From the NCBI RefSeq assembly GCF_018614615.1, contig NZ_JAGGOK010000049.1, positions 62,001 to 126,000 on the forward strand: a DNA stretch of 64,000 nucleotides, read 5' to 3'. The number at the start of each line of letters is the position of its first letter. The first letter of the stretch is position 1. Source of the stretch: Streptomyces sp. ISL-100 (GTDB taxonomy: Bacteria; Actinomycetota; Actinomycetes; Streptomycetales; Streptomycetaceae). Below are positions 16,906-25,668 of this stretch, piece by piece. The translations under genes were made by a program, and so were the position numbers. Under the pieces are notes generated by a model. The model worked only from the letters and a program-made list of their open reading frames with translations, ran no database searches and was not told where the DNA came from.

Positions 16906-17515
16906 TCAGGCGACGAATCCAGAAGTGTCCAGCTCGGTGCTGAAGGGCTCGGGCAGGGAAACGGTCTCACCGAAAGGCTTGCGCAGGCCGGTCCGGTACA
17001 TGCCCGTTGCGCGGGTCGGAGAAGAGAGTGACCGCCGGTCCGCCCTCGTCGAAACGGTCGATCAGCAGGTACAGCGGCACATCCCCGTGGGCGTACGCCT
17101 TCTGCTTCGCCGACCGGTCGTGCGAGGCGTTGTTCTTCGACGTGATCTCCACCGTAAGCGCTGCCTCGGAGGCGGCCAGCGGGGCTTTCTCCTTCTTCTT
17201 CGCGCGTTCCACGATCAGCTTTTTCGGAACGACGACGAGGCCCGGGATGTAGAGCCGCTCCTGGCGGTAGATGAACAGGCCGAGGGTCTGGAAGACGCCC
17301 CAGTCGTCGGCCAAGGTACTGCGCAGCGCCCAGTGCACCTGGTCTGCGATGAGATTGTGTCCGTCGTCCGGCGGCGGCACCAAAGTGATCAGTCCCTCGT
17401 CGATCTCGGCGCGCCACCCCTCCGGCACGTCCAACTCCTGCCACGTCTCCAGCAGGTAGTCCCACGACGGCATGTCATCCTCCGACAGCTCGGGCTCGAC
17501 CAGTGCGGCAGTCAT
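16906..17515 (-). pseudogene. Uma2 family (DUF820) protein with a C-terminal frameshift
   Basis: From ATG at 17515 the frame encodes a typical Uma2 protein (LLITLVPPPDDGHN-like region, LYIPGLVVVPKKL, ALTVEITSKNNASHDRSAKQKAYA, DVPLYLLIDRF) but after DPRNG it runs into a short foreign tail and stops at 16967. Reading one base over from about 17000 restores the expected ending MYRTGLRKPFGETVSLPEPF...DTSGFVA to a stop at 16906, matching the NGMY...GDTVPLPDP ending of the Uma2 protein at 3.2 kb. A single extra C near 17001-17003 explains it. Either a real mutation or a sequencing error is possible. Confidence 0.8.
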
Positions 17516-17623
17516 CGTGAGGTCCCCTCTCTGTGGCCCTGACAGGCGAACGTAGTGTGCGGGGACCACAGTGCGTGGCCGCTTCCCCGAGCGTCCCACG
17601 ATCGGGTGAGCGATGCACCAGTC

Positions 17624-18874
17624 TCACGGCCGTTCGGTGCGTGCCTTCTCCGGCGCGTGCGCCGATGCGCCCATCACCACGCGTGAGCCGGTGCCGCCGC
17701 CCCCGCGCTGGAGCCGCAGCGAGACCCCCACCGCCACCAGCGCCAGTAGCGTCATCGCCGCGCCCGCCCACGCCGTCGACGCGAAGCCGAAGCCCGCGTC
17801 GATCACCGTGCCGCCGAGCCACGGCCCACCTGTGTTGCCCAGGTTGAACGCGGCCGTCGTGGTGGCCCCCGCAAGCGTCGGCGCCGCGCCCGCGACGTTG
17901 AACATCCGGGCGTTGAGCGCCGGCGCCGTATAGAAGCCCGACACCCCCAGAAGAAACGCCAGAGCACCCGCCACCACCGCGCTCGAAGCGAAGACGGCCA
18001 GCGCCACCAGGAACACCGTCGACGCCGCGATACCGCTGATCAGTACGCCGAAGAGATGCGCGTCCGCGACCCGCCCGCCCACCGTCGTGCCGGCCAGCGC
18101 GCCGATCCCGAACAGCGCCAGCACGGTCGGCACCCACCCCGAGTCGAGCCCCGCCACATCCGTCAGCAGCGGCGCGAGGTAGCTGAACGCGCAGAAGATG
18201 CCGCCCGCCGCCAGCGCCGTGATCGCGATCGCCAGCCAGACCTGGCCGTCACGGTAGATCGACAGTTCCCGCTTGAGCCGTGGCTTCTCCGCCGGCAGCG
18301 GGATGCGCGGGATCAGCGTCACGATGCCGACCAGCGCGAGCGCCGACGCCGCGCCCACCGCCCAGAACGCCGACCGCCAGCCGAGGTGCTCGCCCAGGAA
18401 CGCCCCCGCGGGAACGCCCAGCACGTTCGCGATGCTCAGCCCGCCGATCATGACCGCCATCGCCCGCGCCCGTGAGTTCACCGGCACCATTGCGATGGCG
18501 ACCGCCGCGCCCACCGCCCAGAACCCGGCGCACGCGAAAGCGCTCACGACGCGCGAGGCGAAGAGCAGCTCGTACGACGGTGCCAGTGCGCCGGCGACCT
18601 GCCCGAGGCCGAAGACCGTGATCAGGGTGATCAGGGTCGTACGGCGCGGCAGGCGGAGAGTGGCGACGGCCAGCAAGGGGGCGCCGATCACCATGCCGAT
18701 GGCGAAGGCCGAGATCAGCAGCCCCGCCTGCGGGATCGAGACGTCCATGTCGGCGGCGATCGGCGGCAGCAGCCCGGAGAGCATGAATTCGCTGGTACCG
18801 AGGGCGAAAACCGCCATGCCGAGTATGTACACGGCAAGGGGCATGCGGGTGCGATGATCGTCAGAGTCGGGCAT
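17624..18874 (-). CDS. MFS exporter, Cmx/CmrA chloramphenicol-efflux type
   Basis: A 416-residue major facilitator with 12 predicted membrane segments. The start, MPLAVYILGMAVFALGTSEFMLSGLLPPIAADMDVS, and the loop RLPRRTTLI match the DHA1 Cmx/CmrA group of actinomycete drug exporters, several of which confer chloramphenicol resistance. The actual substrate is not readable. It is a single gene with ATG at 18874; the HD-domain gene follows upstream on the same strand with a 53-bp gap, so cotranscription is possible. Confidence 0.88.
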   Translation of the reverse strand: MPDSDDHRTRMPLAVYILGMAVFALGTSEFMLSGLLPPIAADMDVSIPQAGLLISAFAIGMVIGAPLLAVATLRLPRRTTLITLITVFGLGQVAGALAPSYELLFASRVVSAFACAGFWAVGAAVAIAMVPVNSRARAMAVMIGGLSIANVLGVPAGAFLGEHLGWRSAFWAVGAASALALVGIVTLIPRIPLPAEKPRLKRELSIYRDGQVWLAIAITALAAGGIFCAFSYLAPLLTDVAGLDSGWVPTVLALFGIGALAGTTVGGRVADAHLFGVLISGIAASTVFLVALAVFASSAVVAGALAFLLGVSGFYTAPALNARMFNVAGAAPTLAGATTTAAFNLGNTGGPWLGGTVIDAGFGFASTAWAGAAMTLLALVAVGVSLRLQRGGGGTGSRVVMGASAHAPEKARTERP

Positions 18875-18927
18875 GACAGGTCAAAACACTGCTGGACGGC
18901 CTCGCATTCCCCCCGGTGTCGGACGTA

Positions 18928-19599
18928 TCAGATGGTGAGCAGGTCCAGCTCCGTCGTGAGGTTCTGGCGCGCCCGCGCCTCCCACTCCGCCCGCCCGTGC
19001 GGCGTACGGAACAGCGTCGGCAGCTCCAGGAGCTGCCGCAGCACCGCCGCGCGGCCCTCGCGGAACGCGTCGTCGGGCACGAAGCCGTACTCCTCGCGGA
19101 CCGCTGCCGTGTAGGCGGCGTACGACGCAGGGGGCGCCGCCAGGATCGCCAGGTCCGCGTCGCAAAGGGCCTCGCCGTTGGTGTCGCCCGGGGCGGGGTC
19201 GTGGGTGGCGGTGAGGCGGACCAGGCGGGCGACCTCGGACGTACGGGCGTCGTCGAGGCCGAGTTCCGCCAGCGCGCGCTCGGCGAGGGCGGCGCTGCGC
19301 TCCTCGTTCTCGGTGCGGTCGGGGCGGTAGACGGCGTCGTGGAACCAGGCGGCGAGGCGGACGGCGGCCGGGTCGTCGGCGTGGGCGGCCAGGGAGTCGA
19401 GGTCGAGGTGGCCGAGGACCGCGAGCAGGTGGTCGGTGGTGTGGTAGCGCCGCTGCGGTTCGGCCCAGCGGGCGAGGAGATTCTCGGCGTACGGGCGAGG
19501 GTCGGCGCAGAGCGCGCCTTCGACGGGGACGGTGTCCAGCCAGCGGCGGATCAGCTCGTCGTGCGCGGGATGCGGCGGGGCGGCGGCCGTGGCGTTCAT
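18928..19599 (-). CDS. HD superfamily metal-dependent phosphohydrolase-like protein
   Basis: A 223-residue protein of the predicted HD-superfamily phosphohydrolase group. The motif set H...HD is visible: RRYHTTDHLLAVLGHL near residues 53-68 and AAWFHDAVYRPDRTENEERS near 85-104, then LVRLTATHDPAPGD and LCDADLAILA with the metal-binding Asp. The substrate is unknown; nucleotides or phosphate esters are typical. MNATAAAP at 19599 is taken as the start; ATG at 19608 adds three residues. A terminator separates it from copA upstream. Confidence 0.85.
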   Translation of the reverse strand: MNATAAAPPHPAHDELIRRWLDTVPVEGALCADPRPYAENLLARWAEPQRRYHTTDHLLAVLGHLDLDSLAAHADDPAAVRLAAWFHDAVYRPDRTENEERSAALAERALAELGLDDARTSEVARLVRLTATHDPAPGDTNGEALCDADLAILAAPPASYAAYTAAVREEYGFVPDDAFREGRAAVLRQLLELPTLFRTPHGRAEWEARARQNLTTELDLLTI

Positions 19600-19638
19600 G
19601 CCCCTCATTCTGCCGTCGGCACGAGGGGCAAGGAGAGC

Positions 19639-19693
19639 GCCCCTGTACGAAGGTCTGCCGCGGGGGCGGGGGCGCGGTCCTTCGTGCAGGGGC
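19639..19693 (-). terminator. Terminator downstream of copA
   Basis: GCCCCTGTACGAAGG (19639-19653) pairs with CCTTCGTGCAGGGGC (19679-19693), a 15-bp stem with one G-T pair, between the copA stop and the start of the HD gene. Confidence 0.7.
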
Positions 19694-19722
19694 GGGGGGC
19701 GGGGGGTGCTCCGTGGTGCTCC

Positions 19723-21993
19723 TCAGTTGGTGGCGGCCTTGAAGCCGCGCAGGCGCAGGGAGTTGCCGACGACGAAGACGGAGGAGAAGGCCATGGCGGC
19801 TCCGGCGATCATGGGGTTGAGGAGGCCGGACGCGGCCAGGGGAAGGGCGGCGACGTTGTAGGCGAAGGCCCAGAAGAGGTTGGACTTGATGGTGCCCAGC
19901 GTCTTGCGGGAGAGGCGGATGGCGTCGGCCGCGGCGAGGAGGTCGCCGCGTACGAGGGTGAGGTCGCCCGCTTCGATGGCGGCGTCCGTACCCGTGCCCA
20001 TGGCCAGGCCGAGGTCGGCCTGGGCGAGTGCGGCGGCGTCGTTGACACCGTCGCCGACCATGGCCACGCTGCGTCCCTCGGCCTGGAGCTTCTTGACGAC
20101 GTCGACCTTGTCCTCGGGCATGACTTCCGCGATGACCTCGTCGATACCTACTTCGCGGGCGACCGACTCGGCGACGGCCTGGTTGTCGCCGGTGAGGAGG
20201 ATCGGGGTCAGGCCCAGCGCCCGCAGCCGGCGGATGGCTTCGGCGCTGGAGTCCTTGACCGCGTCGGCGACCTCCAGGACCGCGCGGGCCTCACCGTCCC
20301 AGGCCACAGCGATTGCTGTACGCCCGGCTGCTTCGGCTTCCTGCTTGGCCCGCTCCAGTTCTACGGGCAGGCTCATCGCCCACTCGGTGAGCAGCTTGCT
20401 GCGGCCGACCAGGACGGCGTGGCCTTCGACGATGCCCTGGACGCCGAGGCCGGGTACGTTCGCGAAGTCCTCGGGGGTGGGCAGCGGTCCTCCGGCCTTG
20501 GCGGTGGCACCGGCGGTGACGGCTTGGGCGATGGGGTGCTCGGAGGCGTGTTCCAGGGCTCCGGCCAGGCGCAGTACCTCGGTTTCGGTGGTGCCGGGAG
20601 TGGTGTGGACAGCGAGCAGGGTCATCTTGCCGGTGGTGACGGTGCCGGTCTTGTCCAGGACGATGGTGTCGGCCTTGCGGGTGGTTTCGAGGACTTCGGG
20701 GCCCTTGATGAGGATGCCGAGCTGGGCGCCGCGGCCGGTGCCGACCATGAGGGCGGTCGGGGTGGCCAGGCCGAGGGCGCAGGGGCAGGCGATGATCAGG
20801 ACGGCGACGGCGGCGGTGAACGCGGCGGTCAGGCCGGCTCCGTTGCCGAGCCAGAAGCCGAGCGTGCCGAGCGCGAGGGCGATGACGACGGGCACGAAGA
20901 CGGCGGAGATCTTGTCGGCCAGGCGCTGGGCGGCGGCCTTGCCGTTCTGGGCGTCTTCGACCAGCTTGGCCATGCGGGCGAGCTGGGTGTCGGCGCCGAT
21001 GCGGGTGGCCCGGACGACCAGGCGGCCGCCGGCGTTGAGCGTGGCGCCGGTGACGCTGTCGCCGGGGGCGACCTCGACGGGTACGGACTCGCCGGTGAGC
21101 ATGGCGGCGTCTACGGCGGAGGTGCCTTCGACGACGGTGCCGTCGGTGGCTATCTTCTCGCCCGGGCGGACCAGGAAGCGGTCCCCGACGGCCAGGTCGG
21201 CGGTCGGGACGGTCTCCTCGCGCCCGTTGTCGCGCAGTACGGTCACGCTCTTGGCGCCCAGTTCCAGCAGGGCCTTCAGGGCGGCGCCGGCCTTGCGCTT
21301 GGAGCGGGCCTCGAAGTAGCGGCCCGCGAGGATGAAGGCGGTGACGCCGGCGGCCGCCTCCAGGTAGATGTTTCCGGCGCCGTCGCTGCGCGAGATCGTC
21401 AGCTCGAAGGCGTGCGTCATGCCGGGCGTACCGGCCGTACCGAAGAACAGCGCCCACAGCGACCACAGGAACGCCGCCGAGGTGCCGACCGAGATCAGCG
21501 TGTCCATCGTCGCCGCGCCGTGCCGGGCGTTGGTCCACGCGGCGCGGTGGAAGGGCCAGGCGGCGTACGTGACGACCGGGGCGGTCAGCGTCAGCGACAG
21601 CCACTGCCAGAACTCGATCTGGAGGGCGGGGACCATCGCCATCGCTATGACCGGCACCGCGAGGACGGTCGCGGTGATCAGCCGCCGGCGCAGCGGGCGC
21701 AGCCCGTCGTCCGCCGCTGGAGCCTCCTCGTCGCCGGGCTCGGGGACCGCCCGTACCGGGGCCGGCTCCTTCGCCGTGTAGCCGGTGGCCTCCACCGTCG
21801 CGATCAGATCATGTACGGAGATGTCCTCGCCCCGGTAGGTGACCTTCGCCTTCTCCGTGGCGTAGTTGACGGTCGCCTCGACGCCGTCCATCCGGTTCAG
21901 CTTCTTCTCGATGCGTGCCGCGCACGAGGCGCAGGTCATGCCGCCGATGGCGAGTTCGACTTCGGCTCCGGCTGCGGCCGTCGTGGTGGACAC
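19723..21993 (-). CDS. copA: Copper-exporting P1B-type ATPase
   Basis: A 756-residue heavy-metal P-type ATPase that exports Cu(I). An N-terminal HMA domain carries GMTCASC (Cys21, Cys24). The membrane metal site is CPC (Cys403, Cys405 in IIACPCALGLATP), the actuator TGES lies at 300-303, the phosphorylated Asp447 is in DKTGT, and the nucleotide-binding HP motif is in EHASEHPIA. One HMA domain and eight membrane segments are usual for actinobacterial CopA. A palindrome resembling a CsoR operator precedes the gene, so copper induction through CsoR is inferred. cutC is divergent from the same region, and no copZ chaperone gene is adjacent. Confidence 0.96.
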   Translation of the reverse strand: MSTTTAAAGAEVELAIGGMTCASCAARIEKKLNRMDGVEATVNYATEKAKVTYRGEDISVHDLIATVEATGYTAKEPAPVRAVPEPGDEEAPAADDGLRPLRRRLITATVLAVPVIAMAMVPALQIEFWQWLSLTLTAPVVTYAAWPFHRAAWTNARHGAATMDTLISVGTSAAFLWSLWALFFGTAGTPGMTHAFELTISRSDGAGNIYLEAAAGVTAFILAGRYFEARSKRKAGAALKALLELGAKSVTVLRDNGREETVPTADLAVGDRFLVRPGEKIATDGTVVEGTSAVDAAMLTGESVPVEVAPGDSVTGATLNAGGRLVVRATRIGADTQLARMAKLVEDAQNGKAAAQRLADKISAVFVPVVIALALGTLGFWLGNGAGLTAAFTAAVAVLIIACPCALGLATPTALMVGTGRGAQLGILIKGPEVLETTRKADTIVLDKTGTVTTGKMTLLAVHTTPGTTETEVLRLAGALEHASEHPIAQAVTAGATAKAGGPLPTPEDFANVPGLGVQGIVEGHAVLVGRSKLLTEWAMSLPVELERAKQEAEAAGRTAIAVAWDGEARAVLEVADAVKDSSAEAIRRLRALGLTPILLTGDNQAVAESVAREVGIDEVIAEVMPEDKVDVVKKLQAEGRSVAMVGDGVNDAAALAQADLGLAMGTGTDAAIEAGDLTLVRGDLLAAADAIRLSRKTLGTIKSNLFWAFAYNVAALPLAASGLLNPMIAGAAMAFSSVFVVGNSLRLRGFKAATN

Positions 21994-22021
21994 ATCTGCT
22001 CCTTGGGCTGGGCCGATGGGT

Positions 22022-22038
22022 ATACCCCAGGGGGGTAT
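22022..22038. promoter_or_regulatory. CsoR-type copper operator upstream of copA
   Basis: ATACCCC-AGG-GGGGTAT is a perfect 7-bp inverted repeat about 29 bp before the copA start. A G/C-tract flanked by TAT is the known form of CsoR sites in actinobacteria. A second half-site-like GTATACCCC lies at about 22052-22060. Confidence 0.75.
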
Positions 22039-22144
22039 CTGTTGGATTTATGTATACCCCCCCTCCCCCATCTTGTGCAAGCGGTGGACGCGTTGACCCG
22101 TTGACGTGTTGATGCGCGGGTGGGGCTCGGGCTCTAGGGTGGAT

Positions 22145-22160
22145 ATTGGACTAGACCTGT
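22145..22160. promoter_or_regulatory. DasR-like (dre) site upstream of cutC
   Basis: ATTGGACTAGACCTGT agrees at about 12 of 16 positions with the DasR element ACTGGTCTAGACCACT, including the CTAGACC core. It lies 45 bp before the cutC start. DasR is the GlcNAc-responsive regulator of Streptomyces; binding here is unproven. Confidence 0.4.
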
Positions 22161-22204
22161 AGTCGCAGACTTGTAGTCGCCGTTTTTCCGAGGAATGGGG
22201 TCCC

Positions 22205-22900
22205 ATGAACAACCGTGCAGTCCTGGAGGTGATCGCCCTCGACGCCGAGGACGCGGTCGCCGCCCAGTCCGGAGGTGCGGACCGGCTTGAGCTGGTCACC
22301 GACATGGCGGCGGACGGCCTGACCCCGTCCCGCGAAACCTTCGGACGGATCCGCGCGGCGGTGGACATCCCGCTGCGCGTGATGCTGCGGCTGGCGGACG
22401 GATTCCTCGCGGGGGACATCGACGCGTTGGTGCTGGCGGCGCGGGGGATGCTGGCGGAGGGGGCGGACGAGTTCGTGCTGGGCTTCCTCGATGAGTACGG
22501 GAATCCCGATCTCGTCGCGATCGAGCGGGTCGTGGCGGAGATCGAGGGGTGCCCGTGGACGTTCCACCGGGCGATCGACCGGGCGGCGGACCGCGATGAG
22601 TTGCGCAAGCGGCTCGCGGAGCTGCCCGGGCTGGACACGTACCTGACCGCTGGTGCGGCGGAGGGCGTTGACGCGGGGATGCCGGTGCTGCTTGCGGAGG
22701 CGGCGGCGGGGCGGCGAGGTACGCCGGGCTATCAGCCGCAGCTCCTGGTGGGCGGTGGCTTGCGCCTCGATCACCTTCCGGCTCTGCGGGCCGCGGGGAT
22801 CGATGCGTTTCACATCGGGGGTGCGGCTCGGCCGGGTGGGTGGGCGGAGCCGGTGTCGGCGGACGCGGTGCGGGAGTGGCGGGCGGTGCTGGACGGGTAG
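22205..22900 (+). CDS. cutC: Copper homeostasis protein CutC family
   Basis: A 231-residue TIM-barrel protein with the CutC signatures LEVIALDAEDAVAAQSGGADRLELV near the start, VMLR in the second strand, and the conserved FHRAID plus GGGL/FHIGGAAR segments. The family was named from copper tolerance in E. coli, but that role is disputed and the enzymatic function is unclear. It is divergent from copA, with 211 bp between containing a CsoR-like operator near copA and a DasR-like site near cutC, so regulation may be by copper, amino sugar or both. ATG at 22205 follows GAGGAATGGGGTCCC. Confidence 0.92.
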   Translation: MNNRAVLEVIALDAEDAVAAQSGGADRLELVTDMAADGLTPSRETFGRIRAAVDIPLRVMLRLADGFLAGDIDALVLAARGMLAEGADEFVLGFLDEYGNPDLVAIERVVAEIEGCPWTFHRAIDRAADRDELRKRLAELPGLDTYLTAGAAEGVDAGMPVLLAEAAAGRRGTPGYQPQLLVGGGLRLDHLPALRAAGIDAFHIGGAARPGGWAEPVSADAVREWRAVLDG

Positions 22901-22944
22901 GCGGTGCGGGTGCGGGTGCGGGCCGGGGCGGTGCGTTGCCGCTG

Positions 22945-23050
22945 CGCGGGGCTTTCCCCGACCCGCCCCTTCCCGCTGTGACACTTTGCGGCTCCGCCGC
23001 GTGAGGGGCTCCGCCCCAGACCCCGCTCCTCAAACGCCGGAGGGGCTGGA
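22945..23050. repeat. Dispersed Streptomyces intergenic repeat (copy A)
   Basis: Between the convergent cutC and HelD/HelR genes lies a block with GGGGCTTTCCCC, CGCTGTGACACTTTGCGG, GGGGCTCCGCCCC and CTCAAACGCCGG. The same modules recur at 29.8, 39.1 and 43.9 kb, always in intergenic DNA, mostly where genes converge. It can fold into strong hairpins and may terminate transcription. Confidence 0.75.
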
Positions 23051-23094
23051 TGGTGCGGCCGAATCAGCCCCTCCGGGGGCTGGGCGCTTCGCGC

Positions 23095-25170
23095 CTAGCC
23101 CAACGCCGGCGGCAGCGGCGCTGCGTGTACGACGGTCAGGCCCGACACCGCTCGCGTCAGCGCCACGTACAGACGACGCAACCCGGTCCGCTCATCCGGC
23201 TCGCCCGACACCACCGCCGCCGGCTCGTCCAGCACCACGTAGTCGTACTCCAGACCCTTCGCCAGCGACGCCGGCACCAGGGTCAGCCGGGACTCCGCCG
23301 TCGTCTCCTCTCCGGGGGAGAGATACGCGTGGCCCGCCGCCGTGAGTGCCGCAGCCAGTTCCGGGACGCGCGCGTCCGCCGCGATCAGGCCCGTCGAGCC
23401 CTCGTGACGCAGCGCCTCGGCGCACGCCGACACCACCGCCTCCGTCAAGGCGGTGGCCGCGTCCACCCGGCGTACCGCCAGTGCCCCCGCGCTCTCCCGT
23501 ACGGATGAGACCGGCGCCAGCCCCGGCGAGATCGACGGCAACAACCGCGACGCGTACGCGATCACGTCGCGCGGCACGCGGAAACCCGCCGTCAGTTCCT
23601 CGACCGCCGCCTCCGGCTTGCCCAGGTGCCGCAGCGCCTCCGCCCAGCTCGCCGTCGCCCACGGCGTCGTCCCCTGCGCCAGGTCGCCCAGTACCGTCGC
23701 CGAGCCCGTCGTGCAGCGGCGCCCCACCGCCCGGTACTGCATCGGCGACAGGTCCTGCGCCTCGTCGAGTACGACGTGGCCGAGCGAGTGCGTACGGGCG
23801 ATCAGATCCGCCGCCTCGTCCAGCAGCACCACATCCGCCGCCGACCACTTCGCGGACTTCACCGACCGCGCCGGCTTCGCCCACAGGATCCGCTTCTGCT
23901 CCTCCTCCGACAGCAGCCCCTCCGCGTGCTCCGCCAGGAAATCCGCGTCCGACAGCAGCCGCAGCACCAGCTTCGCCGGGTCCACCGCCGGCCAGACCGC
24001 CTTGACGGCCGCCTTCACCGCCGGGTTACGGGCCACCGCGTCCTGCACCCGGTCGTCGGGCGCCTCGCCCGCCTCCTCCATGCGCACCAGCACCGCGTGC
24101 GCGATGCGCTGCGGGAGCGCGTCGTGGGCGGCCCCGTAGCGGATGTCGCGGGCCAGCAACTCGCCGACGATCTCTTCGACTTCGTACGCCGGGATCCGCC
24201 AGCGGCGCGAGCCGCGCACCACCACGACGGGCTCGGCCGGGACGGTGACGTGCGAGCGCAGTGCGCGCCGCAGGACCTCCGCCATTCTCGCGTCGCCCTT
24301 GATCACGGCGGTGTCGGCCTCGTCCGTGCCGCGCACCGTACCGTGCACCGCGACCAGGTCGTCGACCGTCGCCTGCTTGACCTCCAGCTCGCCCAGCGCG
24401 GGCAGGACCTGCTCGATGTAGTGGAGGAAGGACTTGTTCGGGCCGATGACCAGCGTGCCGGTCCTGGCCAGCCGGTCGCGGTGTGCGTAGAGGAGGTACG
24501 CGACGCGGTGCAGGCCCACCGCCGTCTTTCCGGTTCCCGGGCCGCCCTGCACGCAGACGCTGCCGGACAGGCCCGACCGTACGATCTCGTCCTGCTCGGG
24601 CTGGATCGTCGCCACGATGTCCCGCATCGGGCCCACGCGCGGGCGCTCGATCTCCGCCTGGAGCAGCTTGCTGGTGTGCGGTGAGATTTCCGTCGGGTCG
24701 GAGAGGTGTTCGTCCTCGTACGCCGTGAGCTCGCCGCCCGTGTAGCCGAAGCGGCGCCGCAGGCCGACGTCCAGCGGGTCCTTCTTGGACGCGCGGTAGA
24801 AGGGCTGGGAGACGGGCGCGCGCCAGTCGATGACCATCGGGTCGCCGTCGGTGTCGTGGACGTGCCGCCGGCCGATGTAGAAGCGCTCACCCTCCGCGCC
24901 CTCGGCGCGGTCCGCGCCGACCACATGGAGGTAGTCGAGGCGTCCGAAGAAGAGCGGGGTGTGGGAGAGGTCGGCCAGCGACTTGATGCGTTCCTCGATC
25001 TGGGCCCCGAGGACGGCGGCGTTGACCCAGTTCGCGGTCACATCGCGGATGTCGAGGGCCTGTGCGTCCTCACGCATGGCGCGCAGCGCGGAGCGCGAGG
25101 CAGCGAGGTGGGCGCGCTCGCGGCCCAAGGGGTCGGGGTCAAGGGAATGGCTGGGGTCGGGCGCGGGCAC
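23095..25170 (-). CDS. HelD/HelR-type RNA polymerase-recycling ATPase
   Basis: A 691-residue UvrD-like superfamily 1 ATPase of the HelD/HelR group, which enters the RNA polymerase channels and removes stalled enzyme from DNA; some actinobacterial members displace rifamycins. Visible parts are an N-terminal coiled coil (about residues 14-70), FYIGRRHVHDTDGDPMVIDWRAPVSQPFYRA, Walker A GGPGTGKT (209-216), LGHVVLDEAQDLSPMQYR (Walker B) and a C-terminal SLAKGLEYDYVVLDEP...LYVALTRA. GTG at 25170 is chosen because GGAGG lies 7 nt upstream; the longer frame has no coding support. I see no rifamycin-associated palindrome upstream, so a housekeeping role is as likely as resistance. Confidence 0.9.
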   Translation of the reverse strand: MPAPDPSHSLDPDPLGRERAHLAASRSALRAMREDAQALDIRDVTANWVNAAVLGAQIEERIKSLADLSHTPLFFGRLDYLHVVGADRAEGAEGERFYIGRRHVHDTDGDPMVIDWRAPVSQPFYRASKKDPLDVGLRRRFGYTGGELTAYEDEHLSDPTEISPHTSKLLQAEIERPRVGPMRDIVATIQPEQDEIVRSGLSGSVCVQGGPGTGKTAVGLHRVAYLLYAHRDRLARTGTLVIGPNKSFLHYIEQVLPALGELEVKQATVDDLVAVHGTVRGTDEADTAVIKGDARMAEVLRRALRSHVTVPAEPVVVVRGSRRWRIPAYEVEEIVGELLARDIRYGAAHDALPQRIAHAVLVRMEEAGEAPDDRVQDAVARNPAVKAAVKAVWPAVDPAKLVLRLLSDADFLAEHAEGLLSEEEQKRILWAKPARSVKSAKWSAADVVLLDEAADLIARTHSLGHVVLDEAQDLSPMQYRAVGRRCTTGSATVLGDLAQGTTPWATASWAEALRHLGKPEAAVEELTAGFRVPRDVIAYASRLLPSISPGLAPVSSVRESAGALAVRRVDAATALTEAVVSACAEALRHEGSTGLIAADARVPELAAALTAAGHAYLSPGEETTAESRLTLVPASLAKGLEYDYVVLDEPAAVVSGEPDERTGLRRLYVALTRAVSGLTVVHAAPLPPALG

Positions 25171-25411
25171 GGTGTTGCCTCCGGAGGGGATCACGGCGTG
25201 GACCGGCCGGTTTCCGTCCGGGCGGCGGCGCTCCACGGAGGGAGGCGGGAAGACGGGGGAGTGTAGTCGGGGGATCGGATTCGGGCGAATGGTTTTTTGG
25301 AAACCCGTAGGTGGACTGAGGGTTGGGGTCACTCCCCGGGAGGAGGCGGGCGGCGGGGAGTTCAGCCCGCAGGCCGTTGTGCATGAAATGCCCGAAATTC
25401 ATCATGGGCAT

Positions 25412-25615
25412 ATGACTTCAGCCACCTTCATGTCAGGTCCGTCAGCCCGCCGTAACCGCCCCGCAGGTGGTGCCACCGCGATAGGCGCCGCCCACCCCAG
25501 CCACCGGATCGGCGAAGCTCTGCGGGCCGTCAAGGTCTTCGTCGGCGCCGCGTTCAGGGTCGCCGTGCTCGGTGAGTACGCGCAGGAGGCGGGCGTATCA
25601 CGCCACCGCCACTGA
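25412..25615 (+). CDS. Small hypothetical protein
   Basis: A 67-residue basic protein (MTSATFMSGPSARRNRPAGG...) ending VKVFVGAAFRVAVLGEYAQEAGVSRHRH. Codon bias is normal for the window and the C-terminal half is moderately hydrophobic. No domain is recognised and the ribosome binding site is weak. It lies between the divergent HelD/HelR gene and the GT87 gene. Confidence 0.55.
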   Translation: MTSATFMSGPSARRNRPAGGATAIGAAHPSHRIGEALRAVKVFVGAAFRVAVLGEYAQEAGVSRHRH

Positions 25616-25668
25616 GCGTTCACGCGTGGCTCGGCAGGTCCACCCGCTGATCCACTAGGGTCGCGGCC

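Noticed and set aside
18916..22104. A 1062-codon plus-strand frame opposite copA
   Set aside because: It is antisense to a fully recognisable CopA, is rich in Gly/Asp/Arg of shadow type and has no family features; it reflects GC-skewed codon positions.
23095..25332. Longer start for the HelD/HelR gene at 25332
   Set aside because: The extra 54 residues lack homology and GTG at 25170 has a well-spaced GGAGG.
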